Source of the DNA: Syntrophaceae bacterium UBA6112
GTDB lineage: Bacteria > Desulfobacterota > Syntrophia > Syntrophales > UBA5619
NCBI GenBank assembly: GCA_002423465.1
Contig: DIWG01000019.1
Span: 814-36,654, forward strand
Direction: 5' to 3'
Length of the DNA stretch: 35,841 nucleotides
Shown: in pieces, positions 8,751-17,061 of the stretch
Layout: every line of letters begins with the position of its first letter
Position numbering within the stretch: the stretch's first letter is position 1
Made by a program: the position numbers and the translations under genes
The notes under the pieces: model-generated
The model's database searches: none
Told to the model about the DNA's origin: nothing
Seen by the model: the letters and a program-made list of their open reading frames with translations, nothing else

Positions 8751-9782
8751 TCAAATGAACGGACGTTTTCCGGCCAGCAGGGACAGGAGGGCGGCCGTGG
8801 CCGTGTCATCGAATGCGACCTCCCGGAAGATTCCCGAAACGAGATCCGGCGTCAAGGCGTAAAAGTCCTCCTCCCGCGGGGTGATGATCGTTCCGCCCAT
8901 ATCGGCTGCCCCGGGGCTGATCAGAAGCCTCTCCCCGCCTTCCCGGAAATAGGCGTCCGGCCGGTGTTTCCGCCGGGGAAAGAGGAGCAGGCGCCAGCCC
9001 TCTTTGGTGTGCGTGCAAAGAATATTCAGCATCGGTTCCTGATCGGTTGACGTCATGTGGCCGAGCGCGCGGATTGCATCCCCGGTCGCCGCGGCAACGT
9101 TCTCCTTTTTCTCCCCTTCGATGACGAGAATTCCCCGCCCCAACCCCGTTGTCTGCCAGATCTTCACGCCGTCGCGCCGTTTCGCCCCGACTCGTTTCCG
9201 CGGATGGAGAATCTCTGCCTCCACCGGCATCAGACCGGCAGGGGCGGCCTGAAAATGGAGATGATCCGGGGCCGAGGCGCCGGCGAGCGGGCCGTTGTAA
9301 AAGACCGTCATCCGGGGGCCGAAGTCCGCCGCAAGCTGCAGAAAGATCCCGAGATGGTCCGGAAGCGACTGCGGAAGATGGCAAATGTGGACGATGGTCC
9401 GGTGACCCGGAAAAATCGGCGCTGGGTTGCAGAGGATGAGGTAGTCATCCCGATAACCTATCGCCTCCTGCTCCTGGGGGAGGTTCCCCGGGCAGAGAAA
9501 ACAGGGGCGGCGGCGAATCGATTCCGGATCGACTTTCGCCCTGCTGCTCATGATCCTCCGGGGATTGAACTGCAACTGCACGCCCCAGCCGTCTCCGCGG
9601 ATCTCGCGGATCCGGGCCGCCGAGAGGGCGGCGTATCCATCGACGAGCATAGGCCAGTTTTGCTTCTGCCGTTCGAGAAGAGCGTCCGCCAGTTCGAGGA
9701 GCGATGTCGATCCCCCCTTCCCGTCGAAAGAGGCGAAACATCGCTGTTGCGAACCGTCAACCGTACAATCGTTCAGCGTCAT
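8751..9782 (-). CDS. DUF4922 protein, HIT/GalT-like nucleotidyltransferase or phosphorylase fold
   Basis: A 343-residue protein resembling DUF4922 proteins, which are related to Ap4A phosphorylase and galactose-1-phosphate uridylyltransferase. A Cys pair C94/C97 (CFLCPGN) is followed by the strand FPGHRTIVHICHLPQ and a histidine-triad-like H174-L-H176-F-Q178 motif (APDHLHFQAAP), where the middle histidine would be the nucleophile in HIT/GalT enzymes. Nucleotide transfer or phosphorolysis is therefore plausible; the substrate is unknown. It starts seven bases after the stop of the glycosyltransferase gene, so the two form an operon and may act on the same sugar-nucleotide. It converges with the 50-residue membrane protein. 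Confidence 0.8.
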   Translation of the reverse strand: MTLNDCTVDGSQQRCFASFDGKGGSTSLLELADALLERQKQNWPMLVDGYAALSAARIREIRGDGWGVQLQFNPRRIMSSRAKVDPESIRRRPCFLCPGNLPQEQEAIGYRDDYLILCNPAPIFPGHRTIVHICHLPQSLPDHLGIFLQLAADFGPRMTVFYNGPLAGASAPDHLHFQAAPAGLMPVEAEILHPRKRVGAKRRDGVKIWQTTGLGRGILVIEGEKKENVAAATGDAIRALGHMTSTDQEPMLNILCTHTKEGWRLLLFPRRKHRPDAYFREGGERLLISPGAADMGGTIITPREEDFYALTPDLVSGIFREVAFDDTATAALLSLLAGKRPFI

Positions 9783-9789
9783 TCCCTGA

Positions 9790-11313
9790 TCACCTCATCG
9801 CCGGACCGGTGGGTCGCCGTATGATATTGCTCCGTCCCCTCACCCCGTTCATTCTCCGGCGCGCCAGGATCTCGATGGTCCGGAGACGGTCCTTGTAGGC
9901 GTCGTTGCGGTTCGCCTGCTCGACGGAAAGGGTCGCATCCGTATTGCCTTCCCAGCGCCGGCAGAGGTAGAGGCTCTCGTAGATCCGGCCGATCCGGAAT
10001 TCCCGGGAAAGACGGAGAGCGACCGCATAATCCTCGCCGTAGCCGACGTTGGGGAATCCGATCCCGCGGAGGACCGCCGTATCGAAGGCCCGGGGGGCCC
10101 CCAGGCCATTGACGCGCAGGGCGTTGTTCCGCCCGTTTTCGTCCGTCCATTCCCGGTGGTCGATCAGACCCGGCGGGATCTCCTTCAGGTTTGCGTCGAC
10201 GATCGTGTAGGAGCCGACGACCAGCGCGCAGTTTTCCCGGCGCAGCGTGTCGACCAGGCGCTGGAGAACATCATTCTCCTGGTAGATGTCGTCCGAATCG
10301 AGCTGGACGGCGTACCGGCCGCAGATTTCGGAAAAGACGGCCTCATTCCAGCAGCCGCCGATGGAGAGGTCGTGCCGCTCCGGAACAATGTGTTTCAGGG
10401 TGGAATGGCGGTCGGCGAGGTCCGCGAGGATGGCCGTCGTCCCATCGGTGGAATGGTTGTCTTCGACGATCACGTTGAAGGGAAAATCGGTCCGTTGCGC
10501 GAGGGCGCTTCTCACCGCGTCGGCCACGGTTCGGGCGCGGTTCCGCACGGGAATGACGACGCTCGCCTCTACGGGAAAGGGTCGATCCGAACTTGGAATA
10601 TCACGAAACGAAGGGGGAAGCCAAGCCCCGATCCTTTTGAGATGCGCCGTGGCCGCTTCTTCCATCTCCTTCTGGAACAACCGGTTCTGCGGATCGAGGT
10701 AGGCGAAGTGGTCCCCGCCGGCCTTTCCGGTTCCCCTCGCGCCTGCCTGCCCGGATTCCGTCACGACAGAGAGGCGCTCCGGGAGATGGAAAATCCCGCG
10801 GTCGGTCGATATCTTCAGCCGGAGGTTGTACCAGCCCGCCCATCTTGATGGCGGGAGCTCTCCGCATTTCCGGAGCGCCCGGCGGGCGGCGGCGGTCGAG
10901 ATCAGGATCAGCGGGCCGAAATCGAAGCTGTCGCGAATGCTTCCCATTTGATAATCGTTCAGGGGATGTTCCCGGAGGGCTTCGTCGCGGAGCTCGGCGT
11001 AGTCCGCATAGACCATCCCCGCCCCGGTTGCTGCAATCGCGGCGAGCAGGCGGTCCGGGGCGCGGGGATCGATCCGGACGTCTGCGCGAACGCAATAGAG
11101 GAGATAGCTTGTTGAAACTTCTGAGAAAAGGGCGTTCCAGGTCCGACCGGAGACGGGATTATCGCAGGCGAGTGCCTTGCAACGGGGCGGCAACGGCCAT
11201 TCATCGCCGGCATTGAGGACGATGATTTTGCGGATCAACGGGTTTTGAAGGAACTCTTTGAAAAGCTCCTCGCCCCTGGAATCCGCGCTCCGGGGAATGA
11301 CAACGGTGATCAT
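9790..11313 (-). CDS. Tandem GT2-type glycosyltransferase
   Basis: A 507-residue protein with two GT-A-like halves. The C-terminal half (about 245-450) is a standard family 2 glycosyltransferase: EASVVIPVRNRARTV start, NHSTDGT nucleotide loop and the metal-binding D339-S-D-D342. The N-terminal half starts ITVVIPRSAD and has a similar strand order, but VRADVR stands where the DxD should be, so it looks degenerate and perhaps substrate-binding. It has no membrane segments and is presumably cytoplasmic. The weak AGAGG site lies about 11 bases before ATG 11313. The gene is the first of a two-gene operon with the DUF4922 protein. The sugar and acceptor are unknown. Confidence 0.88.
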   Translation of the reverse strand: MITVVIPRSADSRGEELFKEFLQNPLIRKIIVLNAGDEWPLPPRCKALACDNPVSGRTWNALFSEVSTSYLLYCVRADVRIDPRAPDRLLAAIAATGAGMVYADYAELRDEALREHPLNDYQMGSIRDSFDFGPLILISTAAARRALRKCGELPPSRWAGWYNLRLKISTDRGIFHLPERLSVVTESGQAGARGTGKAGGDHFAYLDPQNRLFQKEMEEAATAHLKRIGAWLPPSFRDIPSSDRPFPVEASVVIPVRNRARTVADAVRSALAQRTDFPFNVIVEDNHSTDGTTAILADLADRHSTLKHIVPERHDLSIGGCWNEAVFSEICGRYAVQLDSDDIYQENDVLQRLVDTLRRENCALVVGSYTIVDANLKEIPPGLIDHREWTDENGRNNALRVNGLGAPRAFDTAVLRGIGFPNVGYGEDYAVALRLSREFRIGRIYESLYLCRRWEGNTDATLSVEQANRNDAYKDRLRTIEILARRRMNGVRGRSNIIRRPTGPAMR

Positions 11314-11432
11314 CTGCTGTTGCCTCTCTTACAGGATGTCTGGATACTCGCAGAATTCTTTTCACATTTCAACCGGTTTATGATTGCTGAAAGGCGTTTC
11401 CAGCGGAGAAGGAATGGGTTCCACCCTCGTGA

Positions 11433-13580
11433 TCAGGCCGTAAGGACGAACAAGGCGTCGGCGACGACAGGTTTCGACCCCGCGATGATCAGAGGGTTCA
11501 GATCGATCTCGGCGATTTCGGGATGGAGGAGGGCAATCGCGCCCACCGCCCGGAGGATCCCGGCAAGGGCGGGCAGATCCACGGCGGGAAGGCCGCGGAA
11601 CGCCCCGAGGAGCGCCTTTGCCCGGATGTCGGTGAGCATCTCCTCCGCCTCGATTGTGCCGAGGGGGGCCGCCCGGAAAGCTGTATCCTTCAGCGCCTCC
11701 GTGAAGACACCGCCCAGGCCGAACAGGATGCAGGGGCCGAAGCCGGGGAAGCGGGTCATCCCGGCCACGAATTCGCGACTGCCTGCGACCATCTCCTGGA
11801 CGAGGACGGGGATCTCCTTTCCGGCGGTTGCGCGGATAGCCCGGAAGGCGTCGCGGAAAGCCTCTTCCGTCCTGATATTCAGAGCGATGAGCCCCTTCCC
11901 GGACTTGTGCAGGATCTCCCACGCGCAGGCTTTGACGGCAACGGGGAAACCGATTCCACCGGCAATGCTCACGGCCTCGTCTTCGTTTGCGGCGATCCCC
12001 TCCCGGGTGACCGGGACGCCGTAGGCGGCGAGGACCTTTTTCGCCTGGTGTTCGTCGAGGGCCTTCTGTCCGGCGGCCAGGGCCGACCGGATCACTCCCG
12101 CGGCTTCGGGACTTTCCGGGGGCAGGGCCGGCTTCAAGATCGGCTTTCGCCCGCGGATCTCCAGATGGCGGAGGAGCGAGCACATCCCCCGCGCCGCCTT
12201 CTCCGGCGAGTCGAAGACTGGGATATCGTGGTCCATGTAGTGGGAGGTGTTGTTGTCCTCGCGGCCGAAGAAAGAGGAAATGACCAGCGGCAAGCCGTAT
12301 TTCCGGGGGAGCTCCACGGCGGCGGTCATGTCTTTTTCCATTAGGGCCAGGAAGGCTTCCAGGGATATGTCCCCCATGATTTCCCGCATGTGCGGATACA
12401 CCGCCTTCATAAAACCGGAGTTCATCGCGCCGTGGACGGCGATTGCGTCCACCTCGCCGCTCTCCAGGATCATCGCGGGGATCGTTGCGGCCAGAACCTG
12501 GGTATCCAGGTGAAAGGTCAGGTCGACGGGGTTCGCGCTGGAGGCGTGGGGCTGGATCAGCGGTCGGATTTTCGCCTGGAGGGCGTCGGAAAAACGGGGA
12601 ACCGACATGCCGCCCTGATCGGCGTTGTGGGAAATGGCGGTGCCCGGTCCCCCGGAGTTGGTGACGATCGCGAGCCTGCGGCCGCGCAAGGGCGGCTGGG
12701 CGGCGTGCATCCACCCGTGGGCATAGAGGTCTTCGATGGAGTGGCAGCGGATGATTCCCGCCTGCCTGAAGATGCCTTCGTAGAGAAAGTCAGGGCCGGC
12801 CAGGGCGCCGGTGTGGCTCAGGCCCGCGCGGGCGCCGGCGGCCGAACCGCCCACGTACTGGGCGAGGATCGGCTTCCGCGGGGAGATCTTCTGCGCGGTT
12901 TCGATGAATCGCCGGCCGTCGCGAATTCCCTCGATGTAGAGGATGATCGCCTTCGTCTGTTCGTCTTCGCCGAGGTATTCGAGGGCGTCGACCACGTCGA
13001 TGTTGGCCTCGTTCCCGCAACTGATCGCCTTGCTGAAGCGGATCCCCCGCTCACGGAGATAGGGAAGGGTCTGGGTGATGTAGGTGCCGCTCTGGGAGGC
13101 CATTCCGAGCGATCCCGGCCGTTTCTCCAGGGCGGCGACGGTGACATTGAGGGAGATGGCGGTGTTCACGATTCCCATGCAGTTGGGGCCGAGAAAGCGG
13201 ATGCCGTAAGTTGCGGCGATCTCCCGGAGCCGCTCCTCCAACGCCCGTCCTTCCGGGCCTGTCTCCTTGAAGCCGGCACTGATGATGACCGCCCGCTTCG
13301 TGCCGATCTTCGCAAAGCCTTCGAGGATCGGAACAACCTGGGCGGTCGGGACGACCAACAGGGCGAGGTCCGGGGGCTCGGGAAGGTCGAGCGGCGAGGC
13401 GTAGGCCTTGTGCCCGAGGACGGTCTTTTCCGTGGGATGGACGGGGTAGAATTTCCCCATGTAGCCGTCCTTGAGGATGGACAGGGCCTGTAGGGTCCCC
13501 ATTTTGATCGGGTTGTTGCTTGCGCCGGCGACGGCGACGGACTTCGGATTCAGCAGCAGGTGTAGTGGATTCTCCGGCAT
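11433..13580 (-). CDS. ADP-forming acyl-CoA synthetase (fused alpha-beta acetate-CoA ligase type)
   Basis: A 715-residue single-chain NDP-forming acyl-CoA synthetase. Residues 1-140 form the CoA-binding domain (PKSVAVAGASNNP; ends FLGPNCMGI), followed by succinyl-CoA-synthetase-like flavodoxin domains with the phospho-histidine H256 in LSHTGALAG, then a C-terminal ATP-grasp domain starting near residue 495 (DEHQAKKVLAAYGVPV). Family enzymes interconvert acyl-CoA, ADP and phosphate with free acid, CoA and ATP, an energy-conserving step in fermenters. AAAGGAGGG stands before ATG 13580. The gene stands alone, divergent from trxB; the 119 bases downstream (11314-11432) hold nothing obvious. Acyl specificity cannot be read from the sequence. 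Confidence 0.92.
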   Translation of the reverse strand: MPENPLHLLLNPKSVAVAGASNNPIKMGTLQALSILKDGYMGKFYPVHPTEKTVLGHKAYASPLDLPEPPDLALLVVPTAQVVPILEGFAKIGTKRAVIISAGFKETGPEGRALEERLREIAATYGIRFLGPNCMGIVNTAISLNVTVAALEKRPGSLGMASQSGTYITQTLPYLRERGIRFSKAISCGNEANIDVVDALEYLGEDEQTKAIILYIEGIRDGRRFIETAQKISPRKPILAQYVGGSAAGARAGLSHTGALAGPDFLYEGIFRQAGIIRCHSIEDLYAHGWMHAAQPPLRGRRLAIVTNSGGPGTAISHNADQGGMSVPRFSDALQAKIRPLIQPHASSANPVDLTFHLDTQVLAATIPAMILESGEVDAIAVHGAMNSGFMKAVYPHMREIMGDISLEAFLALMEKDMTAAVELPRKYGLPLVISSFFGREDNNTSHYMDHDIPVFDSPEKAARGMCSLLRHLEIRGRKPILKPALPPESPEAAGVIRSALAAGQKALDEHQAKKVLAAYGVPVTREGIAANEDEAVSIAGGIGFPVAVKACAWEILHKSGKGLIALNIRTEEAFRDAFRAIRATAGKEIPVLVQEMVAGSREFVAGMTRFPGFGPCILFGLGGVFTEALKDTAFRAAPLGTIEAEEMLTDIRAKALLGAFRGLPAVDLPALAGILRAVGAIALLHPEIAEIDLNPLIIAGSKPVVADALFVLTA

Positions 13581-13689
13581 CGGTTCCCTCCTTTGGTCGG
13601 ATCATCGTGAGCATGAATGAGAGCGCGGGCAATATAGGCAAACGGTTGTCCCCTGTCAAGCCATAATCCGGCTCCTTCATTTTTCCGGC

Positions 13690-13718
13690 TTTACAAAAGG
13701 GAGGTTTCTCGATTAAAT
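13690..13718 (+). promoter_or_regulatory. Candidate promoter of the trxB-lgt-selenoprotein operon
   Basis: TTTACA (13690-13695) and TTAAAT (13713-13718) are spaced by 17 bases in the 176-base divergent gap between the acyl-CoA synthetase and trxB. The -10 box is weak (four of six). The leader would be about 30 bases with a good ribosome site, AAAAGGAGA, before ATG 13757. Confidence 0.4.
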
Positions 13719-13756
13719 AGACATCCGAGAACAAACAATGAAAAGGAGAAGAGAGT

Positions 13757-14722
13757 ATGGCCGAAGAGACAGATTCCAATCCACCCTACGACATTGTGAT
13801 CATCGGCGGGGGGCCGGCCGGGCTCACCGCGGGGATGTATGCCGCCCGGGCGGACCTCGGGACGCTGGCAATCGAGGGCGGCTCGACGGTCAGCCAGATT
13901 ACCGTAACCGACCTGATCGAGAACTATCCGGGGATTCCGGACGGGATCATCGGCTCCGAGCTTGTGGACCGTCTGAAGAAGCAAGCCGTCCAGTTCGGTC
14001 TGAAGACCGCCTCCGGCGACGTGACGGCGGTGACGAAAAAACGGTGGGGCGAGATGGACGGCTGGGAGATCTCCGTAGGCGACATGCGCTACGGGACGCT
14101 TTCCGTGATCATCGCCACGGGGGCGAACTGGCGGCGCCTGGGTGCTGCGGACGAGGAGCGCTTCATCGGGAAGGGTGTCTCCTTCTGCGCCACCTGCGAC
14201 GGCCCCTTTTACCGCAACCGCGAGGTCGCGGTGGTCGGCGGCGGCGACACGGCCATCCAGGAGGCGCTCTACCTCACCCGCTTTGCGAAGAAGGTCACGG
14301 TGATCCACCGCCGGGACCGCCTGCGGGCGACGGCGATCCTCCAGAAGCGGGCCTTTGCCAACGAAAAGATCGCCTTTGCGTGGAACTCCGTGGTCGAATC
14401 GATCGAGGGGCTTGACCTGGTCCAGGGGATCAAGTTGAAGGACGTCAAGACGGGGGCCACGCGCGAGCTTGCGGTAAACGGGGTTTTCATCTTCGTCGGC
14501 CTTACCCCGAACACGGCCCCCTTCCGGGAGCTTGTTGCCGCGGATCAGGGCGGCTACATCACGGTCGATGCGAACATGCAAACGTCCGTTCCCGGAATCT
14601 TCGCCTGCGGGGACTGCATTGCGAAGCGTCTCCGGCAGGTGGTTACGGCCTGCGGCGACGGAGCGACGGCAGCCTTTTCCGCCCAGCTCTATGTGGAGGA
14701 ACTGAAGGGAGAGGCCTACTGA
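13757..14722 (+). CDS. trxB: Thioredoxin reductase
   Basis: A 321-residue low-molecular-weight thioredoxin reductase, the typical bacterial length. The FAD-binding start VIIGGGPAGLTAGMYAAR, the redox-active C144-A-T-C147 (FCATCDGPFYRN), the NADPH loop VVGGGDTAIQEALYL and the C-terminal FAD motif GIFACGDC are all intact. It would transfer electrons from NADPH through FAD to thioredoxin in the cytoplasm. ATG 13757 follows AAAAGGAGA. It heads an operon with lgt (two-base gap) and the in-frame-TGA flavoenzyme, so two pyridine-nucleotide disulfide reductases are co-expressed. Confidence 0.95.
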   Translation: MAEETDSNPPYDIVIIGGGPAGLTAGMYAARADLGTLAIEGGSTVSQITVTDLIENYPGIPDGIIGSELVDRLKKQAVQFGLKTASGDVTAVTKKRWGEMDGWEISVGDMRYGTLSVIIATGANWRRLGAADEERFIGKGVSFCATCDGPFYRNREVAVVGGGDTAIQEALYLTRFAKKVTVIHRRDRLRATAILQKRAFANEKIAFAWNSVVESIEGLDLVQGIKLKDVKTGATRELAVNGVFIFVGLTPNTAPFRELVAADQGGYITVDANMQTSVPGIFACGDCIAKRLRQVVTACGDGATAAFSAQLYVEELKGEAY

Positions 14723-14724
14723 AG

Positions 14725-15552
14725 ATGGAACAATGGATCGCCGTCTGGCGTAACATTCCGGCGCACCTGAGCCCATACCTCTTCGAGATCGGCTCCTTTC
14801 AGCTGCGCTGGTACAGCTTGATGTACCTCGCGGCATTCGCCTGCATCTACCTGCTCATCATGCACCGGATCCGGCGGGAGAATTTTCCCTATACAGCGGA
14901 GCTGATCCAGGACTACTTCGTCTGGGCGATCCTTGGGGTGATCCTTGGAGGTCGGTTCGGCTATGTCTTCTTCTACAATCTCGGCTACTACCTGCAACAC
15001 CCCCTGGAGATCATCTTCCCCTTCACATTCAACGGTGGATTTCATTTTGTGGGGATCAGCGGGATGTCCTACCACGGGGGCGCCATTGCTGTCATGATCG
15101 CGACCGTGATCTTCTGCAGGAAGCGCGGGATCGATTTCTGGCGCTTCGCCGACCTCTTCAGCTCGGCGATCCCGCTTGGCTACACCTTCGGCCGGATTGG
15201 AAACTTCCTGAACGGTGAGCTATACGGCCGGGCGACGGACGTCCCCTGGGGGATGGTCTTCCCGCTCGACCCGCTGCACCTGCTGCGCCACCCCTCACAG
15301 CTCTACGAGGCCTTCTTCGAGGGAATCGTCCTGTTTGCCGTCCTCTGGGCGGTCCGGAAGCGGTTTTCCTTCACCGGCGCCCTCTTTGCCGTTTACATCA
15401 TCGGCTACGGCTTCGTCCGTTTCTTTATTGAATTCTTCCGCGAGCCGGATGTGCAGCTCGGCTTCGTCCTGGGACCCTTCAGCATGGGGCAGCTCCTCTG
15501 CCTGCTGATGATCCTGGCCGGCGCAGCGATCTATGTTATCCGTGCGAAATGA
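14725..15552 (+). CDS. lgt: Phosphatidylglycerol--prolipoprotein diacylglyceryl transferase
   Basis: A 275-residue polytopic inner-membrane enzyme that attaches diacylglycerol from phosphatidylglycerol to the lipobox cysteine of prolipoproteins. The Lgt signature GRIGNFLNGE is present, along with SYHGGAIAV (conserved His region) and LRHPSQLYEA near the C-terminal part; about seven hydrophobic segments can be seen. It begins two bases after the trxB stop, with its ribosome site (GGAGAGG) inside trxB, and is followed after 14 bases by the TGA-containing oxidoreductase. Length and motifs are normal. Confidence 0.96.
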   Translation: MEQWIAVWRNIPAHLSPYLFEIGSFQLRWYSLMYLAAFACIYLLIMHRIRRENFPYTAELIQDYFVWAILGVILGGRFGYVFFYNLGYYLQHPLEIIFPFTFNGGFHFVGISGMSYHGGAIAVMIATVIFCRKRGIDFWRFADLFSSAIPLGYTFGRIGNFLNGELYGRATDVPWGMVFPLDPLHLLRHPSQLYEAFFEGIVLFAVLWAVRKRFSFTGALFAVYIIGYGFVRFFIEFFREPDVQLGFVLGPFSMGQLLCLLMILAGAAIYVIRAK

Positions 15553-15566
15553 GAAAGGAGTCCAAT

Positions 15567-16901
15567 ATGGGAAAAAGGGTCGTGATCATCGGGGCCGGTG
15601 CCGGGGGCGCCTCCGCGGCGGCCGAGGCGAGGCGGGGCGATTCGTCGCTTTCGATTACGATGATCGAGCAACGGAGGCAGGTTTCCGTTGCCGCCTGACC
15701 GATGCCCTATTACATCGGCGATGTAATCAAAGAGGAAACGCGGCTGATCGCACGGACGCCTGAGAAGTTCCGGGAGACGGGGATCGATGTTCGGATCGAC
15801 AGCCGGGTCGAAGAGGTGGACGAAAAGGCGGGTGAAGTCCGTCTGGTTGATGGAACGAGAATCCCCTATGACGTACTGGTTTTTGGGACGGGAACGACGC
15901 CGCTGATGCCGGGGATTCCCGGGGAGGAGCGGGAAGGGGTCTTCACACTGAAGAAGTTTACGGACGCCTTGCGGATCAAGGCGTGGCTTCGGGAGGTCCC
16001 CTGCCGGAAGGCGATCATCGTCGGGGCCGGTTTCATCGGGATGGAGATGTGTGAGGCGATCCGGAACCTCGGCATTGAGGTGCAGGTTTTCCACCGGGGG
16101 ACGCTTCCCGTAAACCGCTGGGACCCTGAATTTTCCAAGACGGTTCTTGACGAACTCCGGAAACATCAGGTAGATTTCGTGACGGACGCGGAGGTGAAGG
16201 CGGTCGAGACCGGGATGAAGCATCGACTCCGCCTGGTCACGAACCACGGCGCGGCGGAGGCGGACATGATCCTGATGGCGGTCGGGATCCGGCCCGATGT
16301 CGCGCTGCCCAAGCAGATGGGGCTTCCCCTGGGAAAGACTGGGGCGATCCAGGTCAATTTTTCCCAGAAGACTTCCCGGGAAGAGGTCTATGCCGTGGGC
16401 GACTGCTGCGAATCCTTTCACCGGGTGAGCGGCCACTGGGTGAATATCCCGCTCGGCGACATCGCCAACAAGCAGGGGCGCGTGGCCGGCCGGAACATCG
16501 GCGGGGGGGCGATGATTTTCCCCGGAATCGTCGGGGCGCAGTCCTTCAAGGTTTTCGACCTGGAGGTCGCGGCCACGGGCCTCGACGAACGGGAGGCGAT
16601 AGAGGCCGGCTTCCATCCGGCAAGCACGCTGATCTGGGGGAACGCAATCGCCGGGTCCATGCCGCGAAATACAAAAGTGGGCCTCAAACTGATTGCCGAC
16701 CGGGCGACGGGGAAACTTCTCGGGGCGCAGGCGGTCGGTACGGCGGGGGCGGTGAGCCGGATCAACACCCTCTCGGCCGCTCTGTGGGCGGGCCTGAACC
16801 TCGACGACGTCGGCTGGCTCGACCTGGCCTACGCCCCGCCGGTCGGCCCTGCCTGGGACCCAATCCATATCGCCGCCCAGACGTTGAAAAGGGAGATCTA
16901 A
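15567..16901 (+). CDS. Predicted selenocysteine-containing FAD disulfide oxidoreductase (CoA-disulfide reductase/NADH oxidase-like)
   Basis: Read through one in-frame TGA (15696-15698), this is a full-length 444-residue protein. Before the TGA: ATG 15567 with AAAGGAG upstream, and the FAD-binding start RVVIIGAGAGGASAA. After it, in the same frame: PMPYYIGD, the NAD(P)H loop IIVGAGFIGMEM, the FAD motif VYAVGDC, and the C-terminal dimerisation domain with AYAPPVGPAWDP. The TGA is codon 44, exactly where CoA-disulfide reductases and NADH oxidases/peroxidases carry their single catalytic Cys (C-x-x-P-Y-Y-I-G), so selenocysteine is inferred. A hairpin suitable for a bacterial SECIS follows. Such an enzyme would use NAD(P)H to reduce a CoA/persulfide disulfide, peroxide or oxygen. 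A nonsense mutation is the alternative. Confidence 0.85.
15709..15727 (+). promoter_or_regulatory. Candidate bacterial SECIS hairpin
   Basis: ATTACATC (15709-15716) pairs perfectly with GATGTAAT (15720-15727) around a GGC apex. The apical G residues lie 19-20 bases after the TGA at 15696-15698, inside the usual range of bacterial SECIS elements, and a G-containing apical loop is what SelB-type recognition needs. A competing stem, CCGATG/CATCGG (15699-15718), starts directly after the TGA. Folding was done by eye only. Confidence 0.6.
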
Positions 16902-16913
16902 GGAAGTGGGGAC

Positions 16914-16937
16914 GGGCTTTACCTTATCGTAAAGCCC
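16914..16937. repeat. Inverted repeat downstream of the selenoprotein gene
   Basis: GGGCTTTAC (16914-16922), a six-base loop, and GTAAAGCCC (16929-16937) form a perfect 9-bp stem 12 bases after the TAA of the oxidoreductase. No T run follows, so it is not a classical terminator by itself; it may protect the transcript 3' end. Confidence 0.5.
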
Positions 16938-17003
16938 CGTTGCCGGCCGGGTCGGCGATGCGTGAAAATCGCCATTGCTTCTGAAAAGACGAGTTGGACG
17001 TAA

Positions 17004-17041
17004 AGAGGCGCCGCCGGAGAACCGGGGCGCCTCTCTTTTTT
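17004..17041 (+). terminator. Rho-independent terminator of the trxB-lgt-oxidoreductase operon
   Basis: AGAGGCGCC (17004-17012) and GGCGCCTCT (17026-17034) form a perfect 9-bp GC-rich stem followed by C and seven T (17035-17041). It sits between the convergent oxidoreductase and tctC genes. On the minus strand the hairpin is followed by only a short T run, so termination there is likely weaker. Confidence 0.85.
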
Positions 17042-17061
17042 AAGATGTTACCCGCAGGGGA

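Noticed and set aside
15533..16901. Reading the oxidoreductase as a frameshifted pseudogene or as a shorter protein starting at 15702
   Set aside because: There is no frameshift: both halves are in one frame and the only interruption is a TGA exactly at the catalytic cysteine position, with all downstream motifs intact. A start at 15702 would remove the FAD-binding motif and has no ribosome site.
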